Shown: positions 35,791-50,398, numbered from the stretch's first letter. The stretch is 64,000 nucleotides of DNA from Secundilactobacillus odoratitofui DSM 19909 = JCM 15043 (GCF_001434895.1 NZ_AZEE01000028.1:496502-560501), one strand, 5' to 3'. A program made the numbers and translations. Notes: generated by a model not told the origin, from the sequence alone.

Positions 35791-38286
35791 CTATTCGATT
35801 GGTACTTCTTTCATGACGTAGGCTTCGATCACATCGCCAACCTTGATATCGTTATAATTCTCAATGGTAAGGCCTAATTCATGACCTTGCTTAACGTCTT
35901 TAACGTCATCTTTGAACCGCTTCAAACTACCAAGCTTACCTTCATAAATCACGACTGAGTCACGGATCAAACGCACGTCAGAATCATTGGAAACGTGGCC
36001 TTCAGTGACCATCCCACCAGCAATGGTTCCAATCTTAGATGCCTTAAAGATTTCACGGACTTCAACTTGACCAATCACTTCTTCTTCATAAGTTGGTTCA
36101 AGCTTACCCTTCATGGCGTGTTCGATTTCATCAATCGCGTTATAAATCACACGGTGAAGTCGAATATCAACTTGATCTTGTTCAGCTTGCGCCTTTGCTT
36201 GTGGTGTTGGCCGGACATTAAACCCAATGATGATCGCATTACTTGCTTCTGCAAGGGTCACATCACTTTCGTTAATTGCACCAACGGCTGTATGCAAGAT
36301 GTTAACCCGCACGCCCTCAACTTCAATCTTGTTCAGACTGTTAGCCAAGGCCTCTACGGAACCTTGAACATCCGCTTTAATGATAACTTCGACTTCCTTC
36401 ATTTCGCCATCTTTCATGGTGTCAAATAAGTTGTCGAGCGTAACCGTGTTCTTCGAGCGACGTTCTTCCATCAAGGCGTTCTTAGCCCGTTCTTCACCAG
36501 CAGCGCGAGCCGTTTTTTCATCGTCAAAGACCACAAATCGGTCCCCGGCTTCGGGCACATCGCTTAAACCAGTGATTTCGACTGGTGTCGATGGGGTGGC
36601 TTTCTTGATAGCCTTACCCAGTTCGTTTTCCATCGTTCTAACTTTACCAAAAGTATTACCAACCACAATTGGATCACCGACGTGCATGGTCCCTTGTTGA
36701 ACAAGTAATGTGGCAACTGAACCCTTACCTTGATCCAACTTAGCTTCGATAACTGAACCTGCGGCATTTTGTTGTGGGTTAGCCTTTAATTCCATCACTT
36801 CTGATTGAAGTAAGATCATATCCAGTAATTCGTCAATGTTCTTACCAAACTTAGCAGAGATTTGAACGAAAATCGTGTCACCGCCCCAGTCTTCAGGAAT
36901 TAGACCGTATTCAGTCAATTGTTCCATCACATGGTTAGGGTTAGCGCCTGGCTTATCAATCTTGTTAACGGCAACAATAATTGGTGTCTCAGCAGCCTTG
37001 GCATGGTTGATGGCTTCAATGGTTTGTGGCATCACGCCGTCATCAGCAGCCACCACCAGAATGGTAATATCGGTAATGTCAGCACCACGCGCCCGCATTT
37101 CGGTGAAGGCCGCGTGTCCTGGGGTATCCAAGAAAGTAATGGTCTTACCTTGGTGCTTGAGTTGATAGGCCCCAATAGCTTGTGTGATCCCACCGGCTTC
37201 ACCCGCGGTAATGTGTGAATGACGCAAGTGATCCAATAACGTCGTCTTCCCATGGTCAACGTGACCCATGATCGTCACAACTGGTGGTCGATTTTCTAAG
37301 TGATCAGTGTTGTTGGCTTCTTCTTCAAAGAACTTGTCAATATCAGTGACATCGACTTCAACCTTTTCTTCCGCACCAATACCGTATTCAGAAGCTAAGA
37401 TTTCAATAGTATCCTTATCAAGTGATTGGTTTTGGTTAACCATAACACCTAACATGAATAACTTCTTCACGATTTCAGCGGGTTCACGGTGCAAGAGTTT
37501 TCCAAGATCTTGAGCATTCATGCCAACACTGTAAACCAATGTTTCTGGCAATGCCTTGTTCTTACGTTCTGGCGCACCCTTATGTTGATTAGTATCTTTG
37601 ATTCGTTGGTTCTTTTTGTTGTAGCGTTGGTTATTGTTGTTACGACGGCGGTTGTTTTTGCGGTTGTTACGGTTGCCGTTTCGGCCACCACCATTACCAC
37701 CACTGTTCAAACTGCCACCGAAACGACCTGAACCACTGTGATTGCGGTTATTGTTACTACTGCCTTGTGAGTGGTTGCTTGATTGATTACGGTTACCAGA
37801 TTGTTGTGAATGGTTACCATTGCCGTTTTGGCTACGATTGTTTGATTGCTGTGAACGATTACTACCGTTGCTCTGGCTACGGTTGCTTGATTGTTGCGAC
37901 CGGTTACCACTATTGCTCTGACTGCGATTATTCGATTGTTGTGAACGATTGCCACTGTTATTTTGTGTGTGGTTACCGTTACTTTGGCTTCGATTGCCAG
38001 ACTGAGTCCGGTTTTGTGAGCCGTTACCCGTCGAATGGTTGCTGTTTGAACGATGCGTGGTTTGACTACTTTGGTGACCAGTTGCAGGCTTGGCTGCTTG
38101 AGATGCAGCAGGTTTGCTACTACCACCTTTGGTACCAAAACTCTCGCGCAATTGCCGTTCTTCGTTACTTCCTAATGATGACATGTGATTTTTCACGTCA
38201 AACCCCTTTTCTTGGGCCTTATCGATCATCGCTTTGCTTGATACGTTAAGTTCTTTAGCTAATTCGTAAATTCGCTTTTTGCCCAT
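35791..38286 (-). CDS. infB: Translation initiation factor IF-2
   Basis: 831 residues. An N-terminal IF2N-type motif (residues 1-50), a low-complexity Asn/Ser/Gln/Arg-rich linker (about 60-215), a basic stretch, a second IF2N domain, then the G domain with [12 protein letters not shown] near 345, DTPGHAAF and [10 protein letters not shown], and domains II-IV to the end. It places initiator tRNA on the 30S subunit. The ATG follows AAAGGAGAG. The linker is far richer in N, S and Q than is usual. Confidence 0.97.
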   Translation of the reverse strand: MGKKRIYELAKELNVSSKAMIDKAQEKGFDVKNHMSSLGSNEERQLRESFGTKGGSSKPAASQAAKPATGHQSSQTTHRSNSNHSTGNGSQNRTQSGNRSQSNGNHTQNNSGNRSQQSNNRSQSNSGNRSQQSSNRSQSNGSNRSQQSNNRSQNGNGNHSQQSGNRNQSSNHSQGSSNNNRNHSGSGRFGGSLNSGGNGGGRNGNRNNRKNNRRRNNNNQRYNKKNQRIKDTNQHKGAPERKNKALPETLVYSVGMNAQDLGKLLHREPAEIVKKLFMLGVMVNQNQSLDKDTIEILASEYGIGAEEKVEVDVTDIDKFFEEEANNTDHLENRPPVVTIMGHVDHGKTTLLDHLRHSHITAGEAGGITQAIGAYQLKHQGKTITFLDTPGHAAFTEMRARGADITDITILVVAADDGVMPQTIEAINHAKAAETPIIVAVNKIDKPGANPNHVMEQLTEYGLIPEDWGGDTIFVQISAKFGKNIDELLDMILLQSEVMELKANPQQNAAGSVIEAKLDQGKGSVATLLVQQGTMHVGDPIVVGNTFGKVRTMENELGKAIKKATPSTPVEITGLSDVPEAGDRFVVFDDEKTARAAGEERAKNALMEERRSKNTVTLDNLFDTMKDGEMKEVEVIIKADVQGSVEALANSLNKIEVEGVRVNILHTAVGAINESDVTLAEASNAIIIGFNVRPTPQAKAQAEQDQVDIRLHRVIYNAIDEIEHAMKGKLEPTYEEEVIGQVEVREIFKASKIGTIAGGMVTEGHVSNDSDVRLIRDSVVIYEGKLGSLKRFKDDVKDVKQGHELGLTIENYNDIKVGDVIEAYVMKEVPIE
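37640..38095 (-). repeat. Low-complexity repeat region inside infB
   Basis: Encodes a degenerate tandem array of short units such as [13 protein letters not shown] and its variants in the IF-2 linker. The unit of about 12-18 codons recurs at least six times with point changes, then grades into an Asn/Arg/Gly-rich stretch. Confidence 0.85.
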
Positions 38287-38290
38287 ATCT

Positions 38291-38605
38291 TCACTCTCCT
38301 TTGATATTAACTAGTTCGATTAACTTCCTAGCAAATCCAGGATCTTTCACGCCGTATGCTGTCCGGTTCATCCCGGTCGCTTGGCTAAGTTGTTCTTTAG
38401 TAAATGCGGTAATTAAGTCAACGTGATAAAACGCGGCCTTATCACGAAGCTTTTTCATACTTGACGCACCAGTATCACTGGCGATAATTGCAACTGCAAT
38501 TGACTGACCTTGGATGGCTTTTAAGACAAATCCTTCACCGGTCACCAGTTGATTGGCACGTCTGACCAAACCTAAAAGCTGTAAAAAAGCGCTAGTCTTG
38601 GCCAT
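38291..38605 (-). CDS. ylxQ: L7Ae-family ribosomal protein YlxQ
   Basis: 104 residues of the L7Ae/L30e kink-turn-binding family: [25 protein letters not shown], then [14 protein letters not shown]. In Firmicutes it is the small RNA-binding protein encoded between ylxR and infB. The ATG (MAKTSAF) overlaps the ylxR end by 14 bases; upstream in-frame codons lie inside ylxR. Role in RNA metabolism is inferred from the fold. Confidence 0.9.
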   Translation of the reverse strand: MAKTSAFLQLLGLVRRANQLVTGEGFVLKAIQGQSIAVAIIASDTGASSMKKLRDKAAFYHVDLITAFTKEQLSQATGMNRTAYGVKDPGFARKLIELVNIKGE

Positions 38606-38894
38606 CTTCAAACAACGCCCGACGAGCTTGTTGATGGTCCACGTATGCCACCAAATCGTCATAAAACTGCGCGTCAACTTTAGTTTCGAAAACTTTGTCA
38701 AAGGTATGCTGTTTTTTGGCTTGTTGCGCTACCTTGACGTCTAATGAAATGTAAGCACCGCGACCAGACTTTTTACCAGTCGGATCAACTGAGACGTTGT
38801 TATCTTTGTCTCGAACAATTCGAACGAGGTCCTTTTTAGGTGCCATTTCACCGGTCACAATGTCTTTTCGCATTGGTACCTTGCGTTTCTTCAT
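38592..38894 (-). CDS. ylxR: YlxR/RnpM family RNA-binding protein
   Basis: 100 residues of DUF448: MKKRKVPMRKDIVTGEMAPKKDLVRIV, then GKKSGRGAYIS. Homologues bind RNase P RNA and modulate its activity. It sits between nusA and ylxQ, the standard position, and overlaps ylxQ. Confidence 0.92.
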   Translation of the reverse strand: MKKRKVPMRKDIVTGEMAPKKDLVRIVRDKDNNVSVDPTGKKSGRGAYISLDVKVAQQAKKQHTFDKVFETKVDAQFYDDLVAYVDHQQARRALFEDGQD

Positions 38895-38908
38895 GTTCGC
38901 TTACCTCC

Positions 38909-40093
38909 TTAGTCTTCTGACGGCGTATCGTCAGTTAATTCTGATTCAGCAGCGGTATCACTCGAATCAGTTTGCGCTGATGTTGCTTCATCATCAGCAG
39001 GTGCTTGATCATCTGAAACAGCTTCATCAGCGGGTTGGTCTTGATCGTTAAAAGTCGCTTCCGCTTCTGTTTCAGACTTAATATCGATCTTATAGCCCGT
39101 CAATTTGGCGGCTAACCGAGCATTTTGACCACGCTTCCCGATTGCAAGTGATAATTGGTAATCAGGCACGATCACCGTGCAAGCACGCTCGTTGTTTTCG
39201 TCAAAAATGACATCGATCACTTCAGCTGGGTTAAGGGCGTTAGCAATGAACTTGGCCTCATCGTCCGTCCATTCAACGATATCCATGTTCTCGCCACCAA
39301 GTTCAGAAACAATGGCTTGAACCCGTTGACCACGAGGACCAACACTCGTCCCAACCGGATCAACATCCGGATTGTTCGAACGAACAGCAACCTTCGCACG
39401 ATCGCCAGCTTCACGGGCAATTGACATGATTTCAACAGTACCATCGTAAATTTCCGGAATTTCTTGTTCAAATAACCGCTTTAACAAACCTGAATCCGTA
39501 CGACTAACAAAGACTTGTGGGCCCTTGGCTGCATTTTCAACCCGGGTAACGTACACCTTAATGTGGTCGTGCATCCGATACATTTCGTTTGGCATCTGAT
39601 CTTGACGACTCATGACGGCTTCAACGTTGCCAAGGCTCACATAAACGAACCGGTTATCTTGACGTTCAACTTCACCCGTGATGATTTCATTTTCATACTG
39701 GCTGTATTGGTCAAAAATCAATGATCGTTCTGCTTCACGGACCCGTTGCATGATGACCTGTTTAGCAGTTTGAGCGGCGATTCGACCAAAGTTCTTAGGT
39801 GTGACCTCAAATTTGATGTCATCACCTAATTCATAACCTCGACTGACCTGTAACGCATCGTCTAAGCTAACTTCAAGTCGTGAATCATAAACTTGATCAA
39901 CGACCTTCTTAACTGCATAGACGTGAACATCACCCTTTTTTTGGTCAAAGGCAACTTCGACGTTTTGCGCTTGGCCGTAGTTACGCTTATAAGCTGAGGT
40001 TAAAGCAGCTTCTAAGGCTTCAATCACGATTTCCTTTTTGATGCCCTTTTCACTTTCCAGTGTGCTAAGGGCACCTAATAGTTCTTTACTCAT
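38909..40093 (-). CDS. nusA: Transcription termination/antitermination factor NusA
   Basis: 394 residues. N-terminal RNA polymerase-binding domain (1-125), S1 domain (about 130-200, GEVERQDNRFVYVSLG), KH1 and KH2 (PVGTSVGPRGQRVQ, SLAIGKRGQNARLAAKLTG), then an acidic Ala/Asp/Ser/Thr tail of about 50 residues that replaces the C-terminal repeats of enteric NusA. It modulates pausing and termination. Confidence 0.97.
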   Translation of the reverse strand: MSKELLGALSTLESEKGIKKEIVIEALEAALTSAYKRNYGQAQNVEVAFDQKKGDVHVYAVKKVVDQVYDSRLEVSLDDALQVSRGYELGDDIKFEVTPKNFGRIAAQTAKQVIMQRVREAERSLIFDQYSQYENEIITGEVERQDNRFVYVSLGNVEAVMSRQDQMPNEMYRMHDHIKVYVTRVENAAKGPQVFVSRTDSGLLKRLFEQEIPEIYDGTVEIMSIAREAGDRAKVAVRSNNPDVDPVGTSVGPRGQRVQAIVSELGGENMDIVEWTDDEAKFIANALNPAEVIDVIFDENNERACTVIVPDYQLSLAIGKRGQNARLAAKLTGYKIDIKSETEAEATFNDQDQPADEAVSDDQAPADDEATSAQTDSSDTAAESELTDDTPSED

Positions 40094-40115
40094 TACTGTA
40101 ATCTCCTTTTAGCTA

Positions 40116-40589
40116 TTAAAACTTAATTGCTAATCTCGCTTTGGCAATGTTAGTACGTGGGATGACCAGGTCTTTAATACGCCCTTTTAAATTAACTTTT
40201 AACGTTAATTCGTCATCATTCAACGCAATCATTGTGCCCTCATACGCTTTTTCGCCCGCAATTTTTTGGTAGAGCGAAATGTGAACGTAGTGGTTCAAGG
40301 CACGTTCATAATCAGCCGCCTTTTTAAGTGGCCGTTCTGCGCCAGGCGAGGATACTTCTAAGAAATACGCTTGTGGAATTGGATCAGGGTCGAGGCCGTC
40401 AAGTTGTTCGCTCACCTCATCGCTGACCAGTGCGCATTCATCAATTGTAATGCCACCAGGTTTATCAATGTAAAGCCGTAAATACCAGCTTTTACCTTCA
40501 CGTACGAATTCGACGTCCACCAATTCAAAGTGATGAGTCTCTACAATTGGCTGCGCTAGAGCCGTAACAATGTCTACGACGTTATCCAA
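40116..40589 (-). CDS. rimP: Ribosome maturation factor RimP
   Basis: 157 residues. [26 protein letters not shown] and [16 protein letters not shown] are the family signatures. The start chosen is TTG 40589 (LDNVVD), seven bases after GGAGG; the frame stays open upstream to 40643 but that part overlaps a terminator-like hairpin. It is first in the rimP-nusA operon and helps 30S assembly. Confidence 0.93.
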   Translation of the reverse strand: MDNVVDIVTALAQPIVETHHFELVDVEFVREGKSWYLRLYIDKPGGITIDECALVSDEVSEQLDGLDPDPIPQAYFLEVSSPGAERPLKKAADYERALNHYVHISLYQKIAGEKAYEGTMIALNDDELTLKVNLKGRIKDLVIPRTNIAKARLAIKF

Positions 40590-40618
40590 TCTGTTACCTC
40601 CAATACCATTTTTCCAAT

Positions 40619-40645
40619 AAAAAGAGTGAGCATCGCTGCTCACTC
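40619..40645 (-). terminator. Hairpin upstream of rimP
   Basis: Minus-strand stem GAGTGAGCA / TGCTCACTC followed by five Ts, placed 30 bases before the rimP start. It can end polC transcripts or act as an attenuator of the nusA operon. Confidence 0.7.
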
Positions 40646-40737
40646 CTTTCCGAAATATCTACGTCTGTAAGTATATCATAAACAACTGGTAGACGCAAGG
40701 TTAGCCAATCGTAACTGAACAAGGATGGTTTCAGTAA

Positions 40738-43700
40738 CTACATCATGTCAAACAAGCTCAGTTGATTTTCGTCTGGCAGACCATCTAACACACCGTTATC
40801 CGTCATAAATTCGATCAAAGTTTTGGAAACCTTGCCTCGTTTAGCCAAGTCCTCCTTAGAGAGGAACGGTTTGTCTTCACGGGCGGCCACAATTTGCTTG
40901 GCAACGTTTAGCCCTAATCCTGGTGCCGCATTAAACGGCGCAATTAGAGTGTTGCCATCGATCAACCATTCGTTAGCGGCCGATTTTTCAATATCAATCA
41001 TCTTAAAATCAAAACCACGTTCCAGCATTTCGTTTGCCAGCTCAAGGACCGTTAAGAGGTTCTTTTCCTTAGTCGAGGCATCCATACCCTCATCGTTAAT
41101 TTCTTTCATTTTGGCTTTAACTGATTCCTTGCCGCGTGACATGGCCACAACGTCAAAATCTTCAGCACGAACAGAGAAATATGCTGCGTAATAAACTAAT
41201 GGGAAATAAACCTTAAAGTAAGCAACCCGCAACGCCATCAGAATATAAGCAGCCGCATGGGCACGTGGGAACATGTACTTGATTTTCAAACATGAATCAA
41301 TGTACCAGTCGGGCACTTCCGCCTCTTTCATTTTATCTTGCCATTCATCCGGAATCCCACGGCCTTTTCGAACGTGTTCCATAATTTGAAAGGCAATTTC
41401 TGAATCCATGCCCCAGTGAATCAAGTCGGTCATGATGTTATCACGACAACCAATCACGTTGGCAATCGTTGCAGTCCCATTTTTAATCAACTCTTCAGCG
41501 TTACCAAGCCACACGTCGGTACCGTGAGAGAGACCTGAAATTTGAAGTAACTCTGAATAATTACTTGGATGGGTTTCTTCTAGCATTCCGCGTACAAAGC
41601 GGGTCCCGAATTCTGGCACACCCAACGTTCCCGTTTTAGATTGAATCTGTTCCGGTGTCACACCAAGTGATTCCGTACCAGAAAAGAGGGCCATCACACC
41701 CGGATCATCCATTGGAATCGTTTGTGGGTCAACGCCACTCAAATCTTGCAGCGTCCGGATCATGGTTGGATCATCATGGCCCAGAATATCAATTTTTAAA
41801 ATATTATCGTGAATTGAATGGAAATCAAAGTGGGTTGTTTGCCAAGCGGCGTTTTGATCATCGGCCGGATACTGAATTGGCGTGAAATCATAAATGTCCA
41901 TATAATCCGGCACAACGATAATCCCCGCTGGATGTTGGCCGGTCGTCCGCTTAACCCCGGTGGCACCCTTGGCCAGTCGATCAATTTCAGCATTCCGGAA
42001 GTTTTGTTCGGTGTCTCGTTCGTAAGCTTTCACGTAACCATAAGCCGTTTTATCGGCCACGGTACCGATTGTGCCCGCCCGGTAAACGTTCTTCTCGCCA
42101 AACAAAACCTTCGTGTAATTATGGGCGATTGGTTGATAATCACCCGAGAAGTTCAAATCAATATCAGGCACTTTGTTACCCGTAAAGCCCAGGAACGTTT
42201 CGAACGGAATATCATGACCATCACCGATCATCAACGTCCCACAATTAGGACAGTTCTTCTCTGGTAAATCAAACCCTGAACTGTACTCACCTTGGGTATA
42301 AAAATGTGAGTATTGGCAGTTAGGACAACGGTAATGCGGTGGTAAGGGGTTCACTTCTGTGATTCCAGTCATGGTGGCAACTAGACTCGAACCGACAGAC
42401 CCCCGTGAACCAACCAAATACCCGTCTTTATTACTTTTATGCACAAGTCGTTGTGCAATCAGGTAAATCACTGAGAAACCGTTACCGATAATACTCTTTA
42501 ATTCACGATCTAACCGTTTTTGAACAATATCTGGTAACGGATTACCGTACCACTCGTAAGCCGTGTTCATGGTTCGCTCTCGAATTTCGTCTTCGGCGCC
42601 TTCCATTCGCGGTGTGTATAGCTTATCTTTTAGCGGATGCACGTCCTCAATCTGGTCAGCAATGGCGTTTGAATTCGTCACGACCAGCTCTTGTGCTTTG
42701 GCTTCACCTAAGAACTGATAATCATCAAGTAACTCATCAGTTGTCCTGAAATGAACATCCGGCAATTCTTGACGATTTAGTGGGTTCGCCCCACCTTGTG
42801 AATGAATCAGAATCTTACGGTAAATGGCATCCTCTGGATTCAGATAGTGCGCATCGCCCGTTACAACAACCGGCTTATCAAGTTCTTCACCCAGTTTAGC
42901 CATATTGGCCAAGATTTCTTGGAGATTCTTTTTATTTTGGATAAGTCCTGAGTCAATCAACGGTTTATAAGCAGCCAGTGGTTGAACTTCAAGATAATCA
43001 TAAAATTTAGCTTTACTGCGTGCTTCAGCGTACCCTTTTTGCATCATCGCGGTGAAAACTTCACCAGAATCACAAGCGGAACCAATCAGCAGTCCTTCGC
43101 GTAACTTCTCAACTTGACTCCGTGGCATTCGGGGCACCCGATAAAAATAATTCACGTTAGACATCGAAACCAGTTTAAACATATTTTTAAGACCGGTTTG
43201 AGTCTGGGCCAAGATAATCGCATGAGACGGTCGAGCGTGCTTGTAGGCGTCATTTTCACTCATGTGGTCATTCAACTGATCGTGATATTTGATTTGGTAC
43301 CGATCTTCAGCGTCTTTTAAAAACAAGTAATTCAAATGACCAGTTGATTCAGCATCATAAATAGCACGGTGATGGTGTTCCAAGGCCACGTGGAATTTTT
43401 TGGCCAAAGTATTCAGCCGGTAACCCTTCAACGTTGGGTACAAGAACCGAGCCAATGTCAGCGTATCGATGATTGGATTGGTGACCTCTGGCAAGTCATA
43501 GCGCTGATAGCCCGCATTCATGAAACCAATATCGAAGGTGACGTTATGGCCAACAATAATAGCATCGCCATAAAATTGGCGGAACAATTCAAAAACTTCT
43601 TTTTCCGACTTGGAGCCCTTCACCATGTCATCCGTGATACTTGTTAATTCGGTCGTTTGATCTGACAAATGGAAGCCGGGATCAATAAATTCTTCAAACT

Positions 43701-45066
43701 GGTCAATCACTTCTTTACCTTGCATCTTGACCGCTGAAAGTTCAATCACTCGATCATAAATCGCAGAAAGTCCGGTGGTTTCCACGTCAAAAATAACGTA
43801 AGTTGCGCCTTCCAATTGTCGGTGTTCACTGTTATACCCAATTGGAACACCATCATCGACTAAATTGGCTTCCACGCCGTAAATCATTTTAATGTCGTTT
43901 TTAGCAGCGGCACTAAATGCTTCTGGGAACCCTTGGACACCAGCATGATCGGTAATTGCAATTGCTTTGTGACCCCATTTTTTGGCCTGTTTAACGTAAT
44001 CCGTAATTGGATTGGTTGCATCCATGGTACTCATACTTGTGTGCAAGTGTAATTCCACCCGTTTTTGACCCTCGGGTGCTAAATCCTTGCGACTGGGCAC
44101 AGTGACCTGATTAATATCGTAAGCATTGAGAACCAAATCACGCATGAAGTTGTCCTCTTGAACGCTACCTCGCACCTTGATCCAATCACCTTCGTTAAGC
44201 CCTTCGAATTGGGCCTCATCGCCATCATCGCGAGAGAACTTTTTAACGACAATTGAGGACGAATAATCGGTAATTTCCAAAATCATTAATTTGCGACCAG
44301 AGCGTAGATCACGAATTTCCTTACTGAAAACATAACCTTGAACGACAACCGATTTTTCTTCATCTTCGATATTAATCAACTGCATAGGTTCGTCGTCAGA
44401 CTTAATTTTACGACCAATCACAGTCGGACCGCTTGGAACATCACCGCCCTGTTGCTCACGCTTCTGATTAGCCTGCTTAATGGCCGCAACGGCCTTTTTA
44501 GCAAGTTCAGCGTCGGACTGGGCCTTCTTTTGCTTAAAATCATTGATTTTTTGTTGTGATGCCGATTCATCCACCATGGTATGAATTGAAAATTTAGGAA
44601 AGCCATAAACTGTATACTGGCTTTCAATTGGCCCTAACGCCTGATTAACCAAGAAGTTTTTTACGACTTCGTTTTCAGCCATGAAAATAACCCGATCATC
44701 TTGAACTTGTGGCACTTGATCGTGGCAAAGTTCCTGTACAAGTGGTGACGTGAGACCACTATGTTGAACGACCCAATTCCAGTAATCCCCAACCAGTCGA
44801 TTATCAAGCTGCGTTTGTGGTGTTTGAATTTCAAAATCCACTGACGCAATCGATTGAAATGTCTTTTCAAGTTGGCCTTGAAAAGTTAAAAAGGTTTGAA
44901 AGGGCACGATATCTGGAAATTTAAAGTTAAAGTGCCACCGTTTTGACTGTGCATGAACGGTTAATTTATCAAGCTCAGCACCCTGAAAGGCGGGTTGCTG
45001 GGCTAATTCAGTCAGTTGAAGTTGCTCTAATAATTTTTCAAATAATTGTTGGTGATCTAAGGCCAC
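40738..45066 (-). CDS. polC: DNA polymerase III PolC-type alpha subunit
   Basis: 1442 residues, usual for lactobacilli. Domains in order are an N-terminal region, an OB fold ([15 protein letters not shown]), a PHP domain ([16 protein letters not shown]), an inserted 3'-5' exonuclease ([15 protein letters not shown] near residue 425), a Cys-rich zinc segment (CPNCQYSH...CPNCG), and the polymerase palm with [12 protein letters not shown]. It is the main replicative polymerase of low-GC Gram-positives. The GTG at 45066 is taken because AAAGGGGG lies 8 bases before it; the frame continues upstream but without a better site. Confidence 0.96.
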   Translation of the reverse strand: MALDHQQLFEKLLEQLQLTELAQQPAFQGAELDKLTVHAQSKRWHFNFKFPDIVPFQTFLTFQGQLEKTFQSIASVDFEIQTPQTQLDNRLVGDYWNWVVQHSGLTSPLVQELCHDQVPQVQDDRVIFMAENEVVKNFLVNQALGPIESQYTVYGFPKFSIHTMVDESASQQKINDFKQKKAQSDAELAKKAVAAIKQANQKREQQGGDVPSGPTVIGRKIKSDDEPMQLINIEDEEKSVVVQGYVFSKEIRDLRSGRKLMILEITDYSSSIVVKKFSRDDGDEAQFEGLNEGDWIKVRGSVQEDNFMRDLVLNAYDINQVTVPSRKDLAPEGQKRVELHLHTSMSTMDATNPITDYVKQAKKWGHKAIAITDHAGVQGFPEAFSAAAKNDIKMIYGVEANLVDDGVPIGYNSEHRQLEGATYVIFDVETTGLSAIYDRVIELSAVKMQGKEVIDQFEEFIDPGFHLSDQTTELTSITDDMVKGSKSEKEVFELFRQFYGDAIIVGHNVTFDIGFMNAGYQRYDLPEVTNPIIDTLTLARFLYPTLKGYRLNTLAKKFHVALEHHHRAIYDAESTGHLNYLFLKDAEDRYQIKYHDQLNDHMSENDAYKHARPSHAIILAQTQTGLKNMFKLVSMSNVNYFYRVPRMPRSQVEKLREGLLIGSACDSGEVFTAMMQKGYAEARSKAKFYDYLEVQPLAAYKPLIDSGLIQNKKNLQEILANMAKLGEELDKPVVVTGDAHYLNPEDAIYRKILIHSQGGANPLNRQELPDVHFRTTDELLDDYQFLGEAKAQELVVTNSNAIADQIEDVHPLKDKLYTPRMEGAEDEIRERTMNTAYEWYGNPLPDIVQKRLDRELKSIIGNGFSVIYLIAQRLVHKSNKDGYLVGSRGSVGSSLVATMTGITEVNPLPPHYRCPNCQYSHFYTQGEYSSGFDLPEKNCPNCGTLMIGDGHDIPFETFLGFTGNKVPDIDLNFSGDYQPIAHNYTKVLFGEKNVYRAGTIGTVADKTAYGYVKAYERDTEQNFRNAEIDRLAKGATGVKRTTGQHPAGIIVVPDYMDIYDFTPIQYPADDQNAAWQTTHFDFHSIHDNILKIDILGHDDPTMIRTLQDLSGVDPQTIPMDDPGVMALFSGTESLGVTPEQIQSKTGTLGVPEFGTRFVRGMLEETHPSNYSELLQISGLSHGTDVWLGNAEELIKNGTATIANVIGCRDNIMTDLIHWGMDSEIAFQIMEHVRKGRGIPDEWQDKMKEAEVPDWYIDSCLKIKYMFPRAHAAAYILMALRVAYFKVYFPLVYYAAYFSVRAEDFDVVAMSRGKESVKAKMKEINDEGMDASTKEKNLLTVLELANEMLERGFDFKMIDIEKSAANEWLIDGNTLIAPFNAAPGLGLNVAKQIVAAREDKPFLSKEDLAKRGKVSKTLIEFMTDNGVLDGLPDENQLSLFDMM

Positions 45067-45110
45067 GCCAACTGCCCCCTTTAATGTATTCACTTGAATA
45101 TTTTAACGTA

Positions 45111-45156
45111 AAACGGGTTCGAAACAAAACGACTAGTCTTGTTTTCGAACCCGTTT
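45111..45156 (-). terminator. Terminator between proS and polC
   Basis: Stem AAACGGGTTCGAAA(A)C / G(T)TTTTCGAACCCGTTT (45111-45130 and 45141-45156) followed by Ts on the minus strand. Confidence 0.85.
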
Positions 45157-45171
45157 ATTAACCAACTCTGG

Positions 45172-48218
<3,047 letters not shown>

Positions 48219-48266
48219 AGACGTCGATCCTTCCGTAAATTGTCTAAGACTTCTAACAACATTAAT

Positions 48267-49055
48267 TTAAATAAACCCAAGTAAATGTAAGGCTGGTAAT
48301 ACTAACAGCAAGCTGTCAAAACGGTCTAAAATACCACCGTGACCTGGCAAAATTTTGCCTGAGTCTTTCACACCATAGTAACGTTTTAAAGCCGATTCAA
48401 CCAAATCGCCTAACTGTCCAAAAACTGAGAGAACAATTGTGAGAAGTACCGTCGTTAATAAGCTGTAATTGCCTTGTGGATAGAAGTAGGCAAATACACC
48501 CACGATGATTGTGGCTACGACAGTACCGCCAATTGAACCTTCCCAAGTTTTGTTTGGGCTCACGTGTGGTGCAAGTTTGTTTCGACCGAGTTTTCGACCA
48601 ATCATATAAGCGCCTGAATCGGTGATCCACACGATTAACAGTGCAAAAAACAATGTGTCTAACCCTGCGGCACGCGCTACGATGAAGTAATGAAAACCAA
48701 ACCCAATGTAAATTGTCCCAATCGTTAAGACGGCCGCATCATCAAACGAAAAGCGGTTTTTTGAGAAAACGGTATACATCAGTAATAAGATCACGATGAG
48801 ATAGACAATAAAAGTCAAGTCTAAATGTGCCGGCAGAATTGACTGCCAAACATCCGGTAAGATGACCAACAAGATCGCAATGCCAGATAATATGGCTTCA
48901 GGTGAAATAATTAATCTCTTGCGCATAACAAGTAATTCTGATAAAGCGACAAGTCCCAACACTGCCGCTGCGATATCAACCCAAATTCCCCCAGCAATGA
49001 TAATTGGAATAAAAATAATGAGTGCGACTACCGCCGTTATAACCCGCTGTTTCAT
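48267..49055 (-). CDS. cdsA: Phosphatidate cytidylyltransferase
   Basis: 262 residues with about eight membrane helices. The family signature is in DSGAYMIGRKLGRNKLAPHVSPNKTWEGSIGG and the C-terminal DLVESALKRYYGVKDSGKILPGHGGILDRFDS. It makes CDP-diacylglycerol for phospholipid synthesis. ATG 49055 follows AGAGGA; the longer open frame upstream overlaps uppS and has no ribosome site. Confidence 0.95.
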   Translation of the reverse strand: MKQRVITAVVALIIFIPIIIAGGIWVDIAAAVLGLVALSELLVMRKRLIISPEAILSGIAILLVILPDVWQSILPAHLDLTFIVYLIVILLLMYTVFSKNRFSFDDAAVLTIGTIYIGFGFHYFIVARAAGLDTLFFALLIVWITDSGAYMIGRKLGRNKLAPHVSPNKTWEGSIGGTVVATIIVGVFAYFYPQGNYSLLTTVLLTIVLSVFGQLGDLVESALKRYYGVKDSGKILPGHGGILDRFDSLLLVLPALHLLGFI

Positions 49056-49074
49056 AAAAGTCCTCTTCCCTAAT

Positions 49075-49851
49075 TTATTTTGAAAGGCCGCCAAACCGAC
49101 GCTTACGATGTTGATATTCGTCAATTGCTTGAACCAGTAATTCGGGTGTAAATTCTGGCCAGTGTGGTGCCATAAACACAAACTCCGAATACGCAATTTG
49201 CCAAAGTAAGAAGTTTGAGATGCGTTTTTCACCAGAAGTCCGAATGACAACGTCCGGATCGCGATATTGCCCTAACGACTGTGTCATTAAGTGCTCATCA
49301 ATCAACTCGCTGGTAATTTGATCCGGTTCGAGTTGACCGTCCTTCACTTCTGTGGCAATTGTTTGCATGGCAGTGGTAATCTCAGCACGACTACCGTAAT
49401 TGAGTGCAAAGTTCAACACCATGCCGGTACAGGCTTTGGTGTCTTCAATTGCCTTATTGACTGCATCCTGCGTTTTTTGTGGTAACTGGTCGGTATAGCC
49501 CATCACGTTTACCCGCACGTTATGCTTGATTAGATCTGGGACAAAGGTATCAAAAAAGTCGACCGGTAGTTTCATTAAATAATTGACCTCATCGGCAGGC
49601 CGCTTCCAGTTTTCGGTTGAAAAGGCATAAAGGGTCAATACCTTCACACCTAAGTCGCTAGCAGCTTGCGTAATCACCTTGACAGTATCCATGCCCTGTT
49701 TGTGACCAGCTACCCGTGGCAAATGCCGTTTTTGCGCCCAACGGCCGTTACCATCCATAATAATTGCGATGTGCGCTGGAATATTATCTGGATCTAACGT
49801 CATCTCATCAGGCAACGTTGCCTGGTCCTTTTTATTCAGCCAAGAAAACAA
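49075..49851 (-). CDS. uppS: Isoprenyl transferase (undecaprenyl diphosphate synthase)
   Basis: 258 residues, TTG start seven bases after GGAGG. AIIMDGNGRWAQKR (catalytic Asp), AFSTENWKRP and RTSGEKRISNFLLWQ are the cis-prenyltransferase motifs. It makes undecaprenyl diphosphate, the lipid carrier for peptidoglycan and teichoic acid. First gene of uppS-cdsA-rseP-proS, after a terminator. Confidence 0.96.
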   Translation of the reverse strand: MFSWLNKKDQATLPDEMTLDPDNIPAHIAIIMDGNGRWAQKRHLPRVAGHKQGMDTVKVITQAASDLGVKVLTLYAFSTENWKRPADEVNYLMKLPVDFFDTFVPDLIKHNVRVNVMGYTDQLPQKTQDAVNKAIEDTKACTGMVLNFALNYGSRAEITTAMQTIATEVKDGQLEPDQITSELIDEHLMTQSLGQYRDPDVVIRTSGEKRISNFLLWQIAYSEFVFMAPHWPEFTPELLVQAIDEYQHRKRRFGGLSK

Positions 49852-49884
49852 AATGGCACCTCCAAATTAGCTTTACAAAACTTT

Positions 49885-49890
49885 ATCATA
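49885..49890 (-). promoter_or_regulatory. Possible -10 element of uppS unit
   Basis: TGGTATGAT (extended -10 form) directly after the terminator T-run on the minus strand; no clear -35, and the element overlaps the terminator end. Confidence 0.3.
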
Positions 49891-49892
49891 CC

Positions 49893-49927
49893 AAAAAACA
49901 GAGTTGTCGACTATCCCAACTCTGTTT
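49893..49927 (-). terminator. Terminator before uppS
   Basis: Stem AAACAGAGTTG / CAACTCTGTTT with six Ts following on the minus strand. Ends the rpsB-tsf-pyrH-frr side. Confidence 0.85.
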
Positions 49928-49958
49928 GAACGGTGATATTTAACAGAATCTAAATATG

Positions 49959-50369
49959 CTACTGAAGCAAGCGCCATTCACCACGATTAGCGTCAGATAA
50001 CGTATTAAAATACTGAAGTAAGTTGTTTGCATCGTCTGGACTCACTTCACCTAACATATTAAGCCCTTCCCCAGTAGGAATTGGCTCGCTTAGATCCGTG
50101 ATTTCAGAATCGTTTTCAATTGTTGCCTTTGAAAAGGCAATGATCCAATCTTCTTCGATGAGTTGTGTGATGACAAAAAATAAATTGAAATCGTCATTCA
50201 CATACGCTGGTTGTGCAAAAACACCATCGTCAATTTGAGTTAACTCACCGCCGTTATAGTTTAAAACGGCAAGATTCTCGTCGTTAACTGCATCGTTAAG
50301 TTTGAAAACCATTTTGGCAAATTCCGGAGTACCTGGCGTGATTTCCATTGTTTCGTCGTCGTTAGCCAT
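49959..50369 (-). CDS. Acidic protein of unknown function
   Basis: 136 residues, very rich in Asp, Glu and Asn with no Cys, no membrane segment and no signal peptide. I do not recognise a family. The ATG follows AAAGGACA and lies 30 bases after frr, so it is probably the last gene of pyrH-frr-X. It interrupts the usual frr-uppS order. The composition and the FFVITQLIEEDWIIAFSKATI core suggest a soluble protein; function cannot be inferred. Confidence 0.75.
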   Translation of the reverse strand: MANDDETMEITPGTPEFAKMVFKLNDAVNDENLAVLNYNGGELTQIDDGVFAQPAYVNDDFNLFFVITQLIEEDWIIAFSKATIENDSEITDLSEPIPTGEGLNMLGEVSPDDANNLLQYFNTLSDANRGEWRLLQ

Positions 50370-50398
50370 ACAAATGTCCTTTCTTTGATACCAGTTGT

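Noticed and set aside
37767-38249. 160-codon open frame opposite the infB repeat region
   Set aside because: A by-product of low-complexity repeat DNA; translation is Tyr/Cys-rich and has no ribosome site.
48267-49250. Longer cdsA start at 49250
   Set aside because: The extension overlaps uppS, has no ribosome site and is not membrane-like; the ATG at 49055 has a good site.
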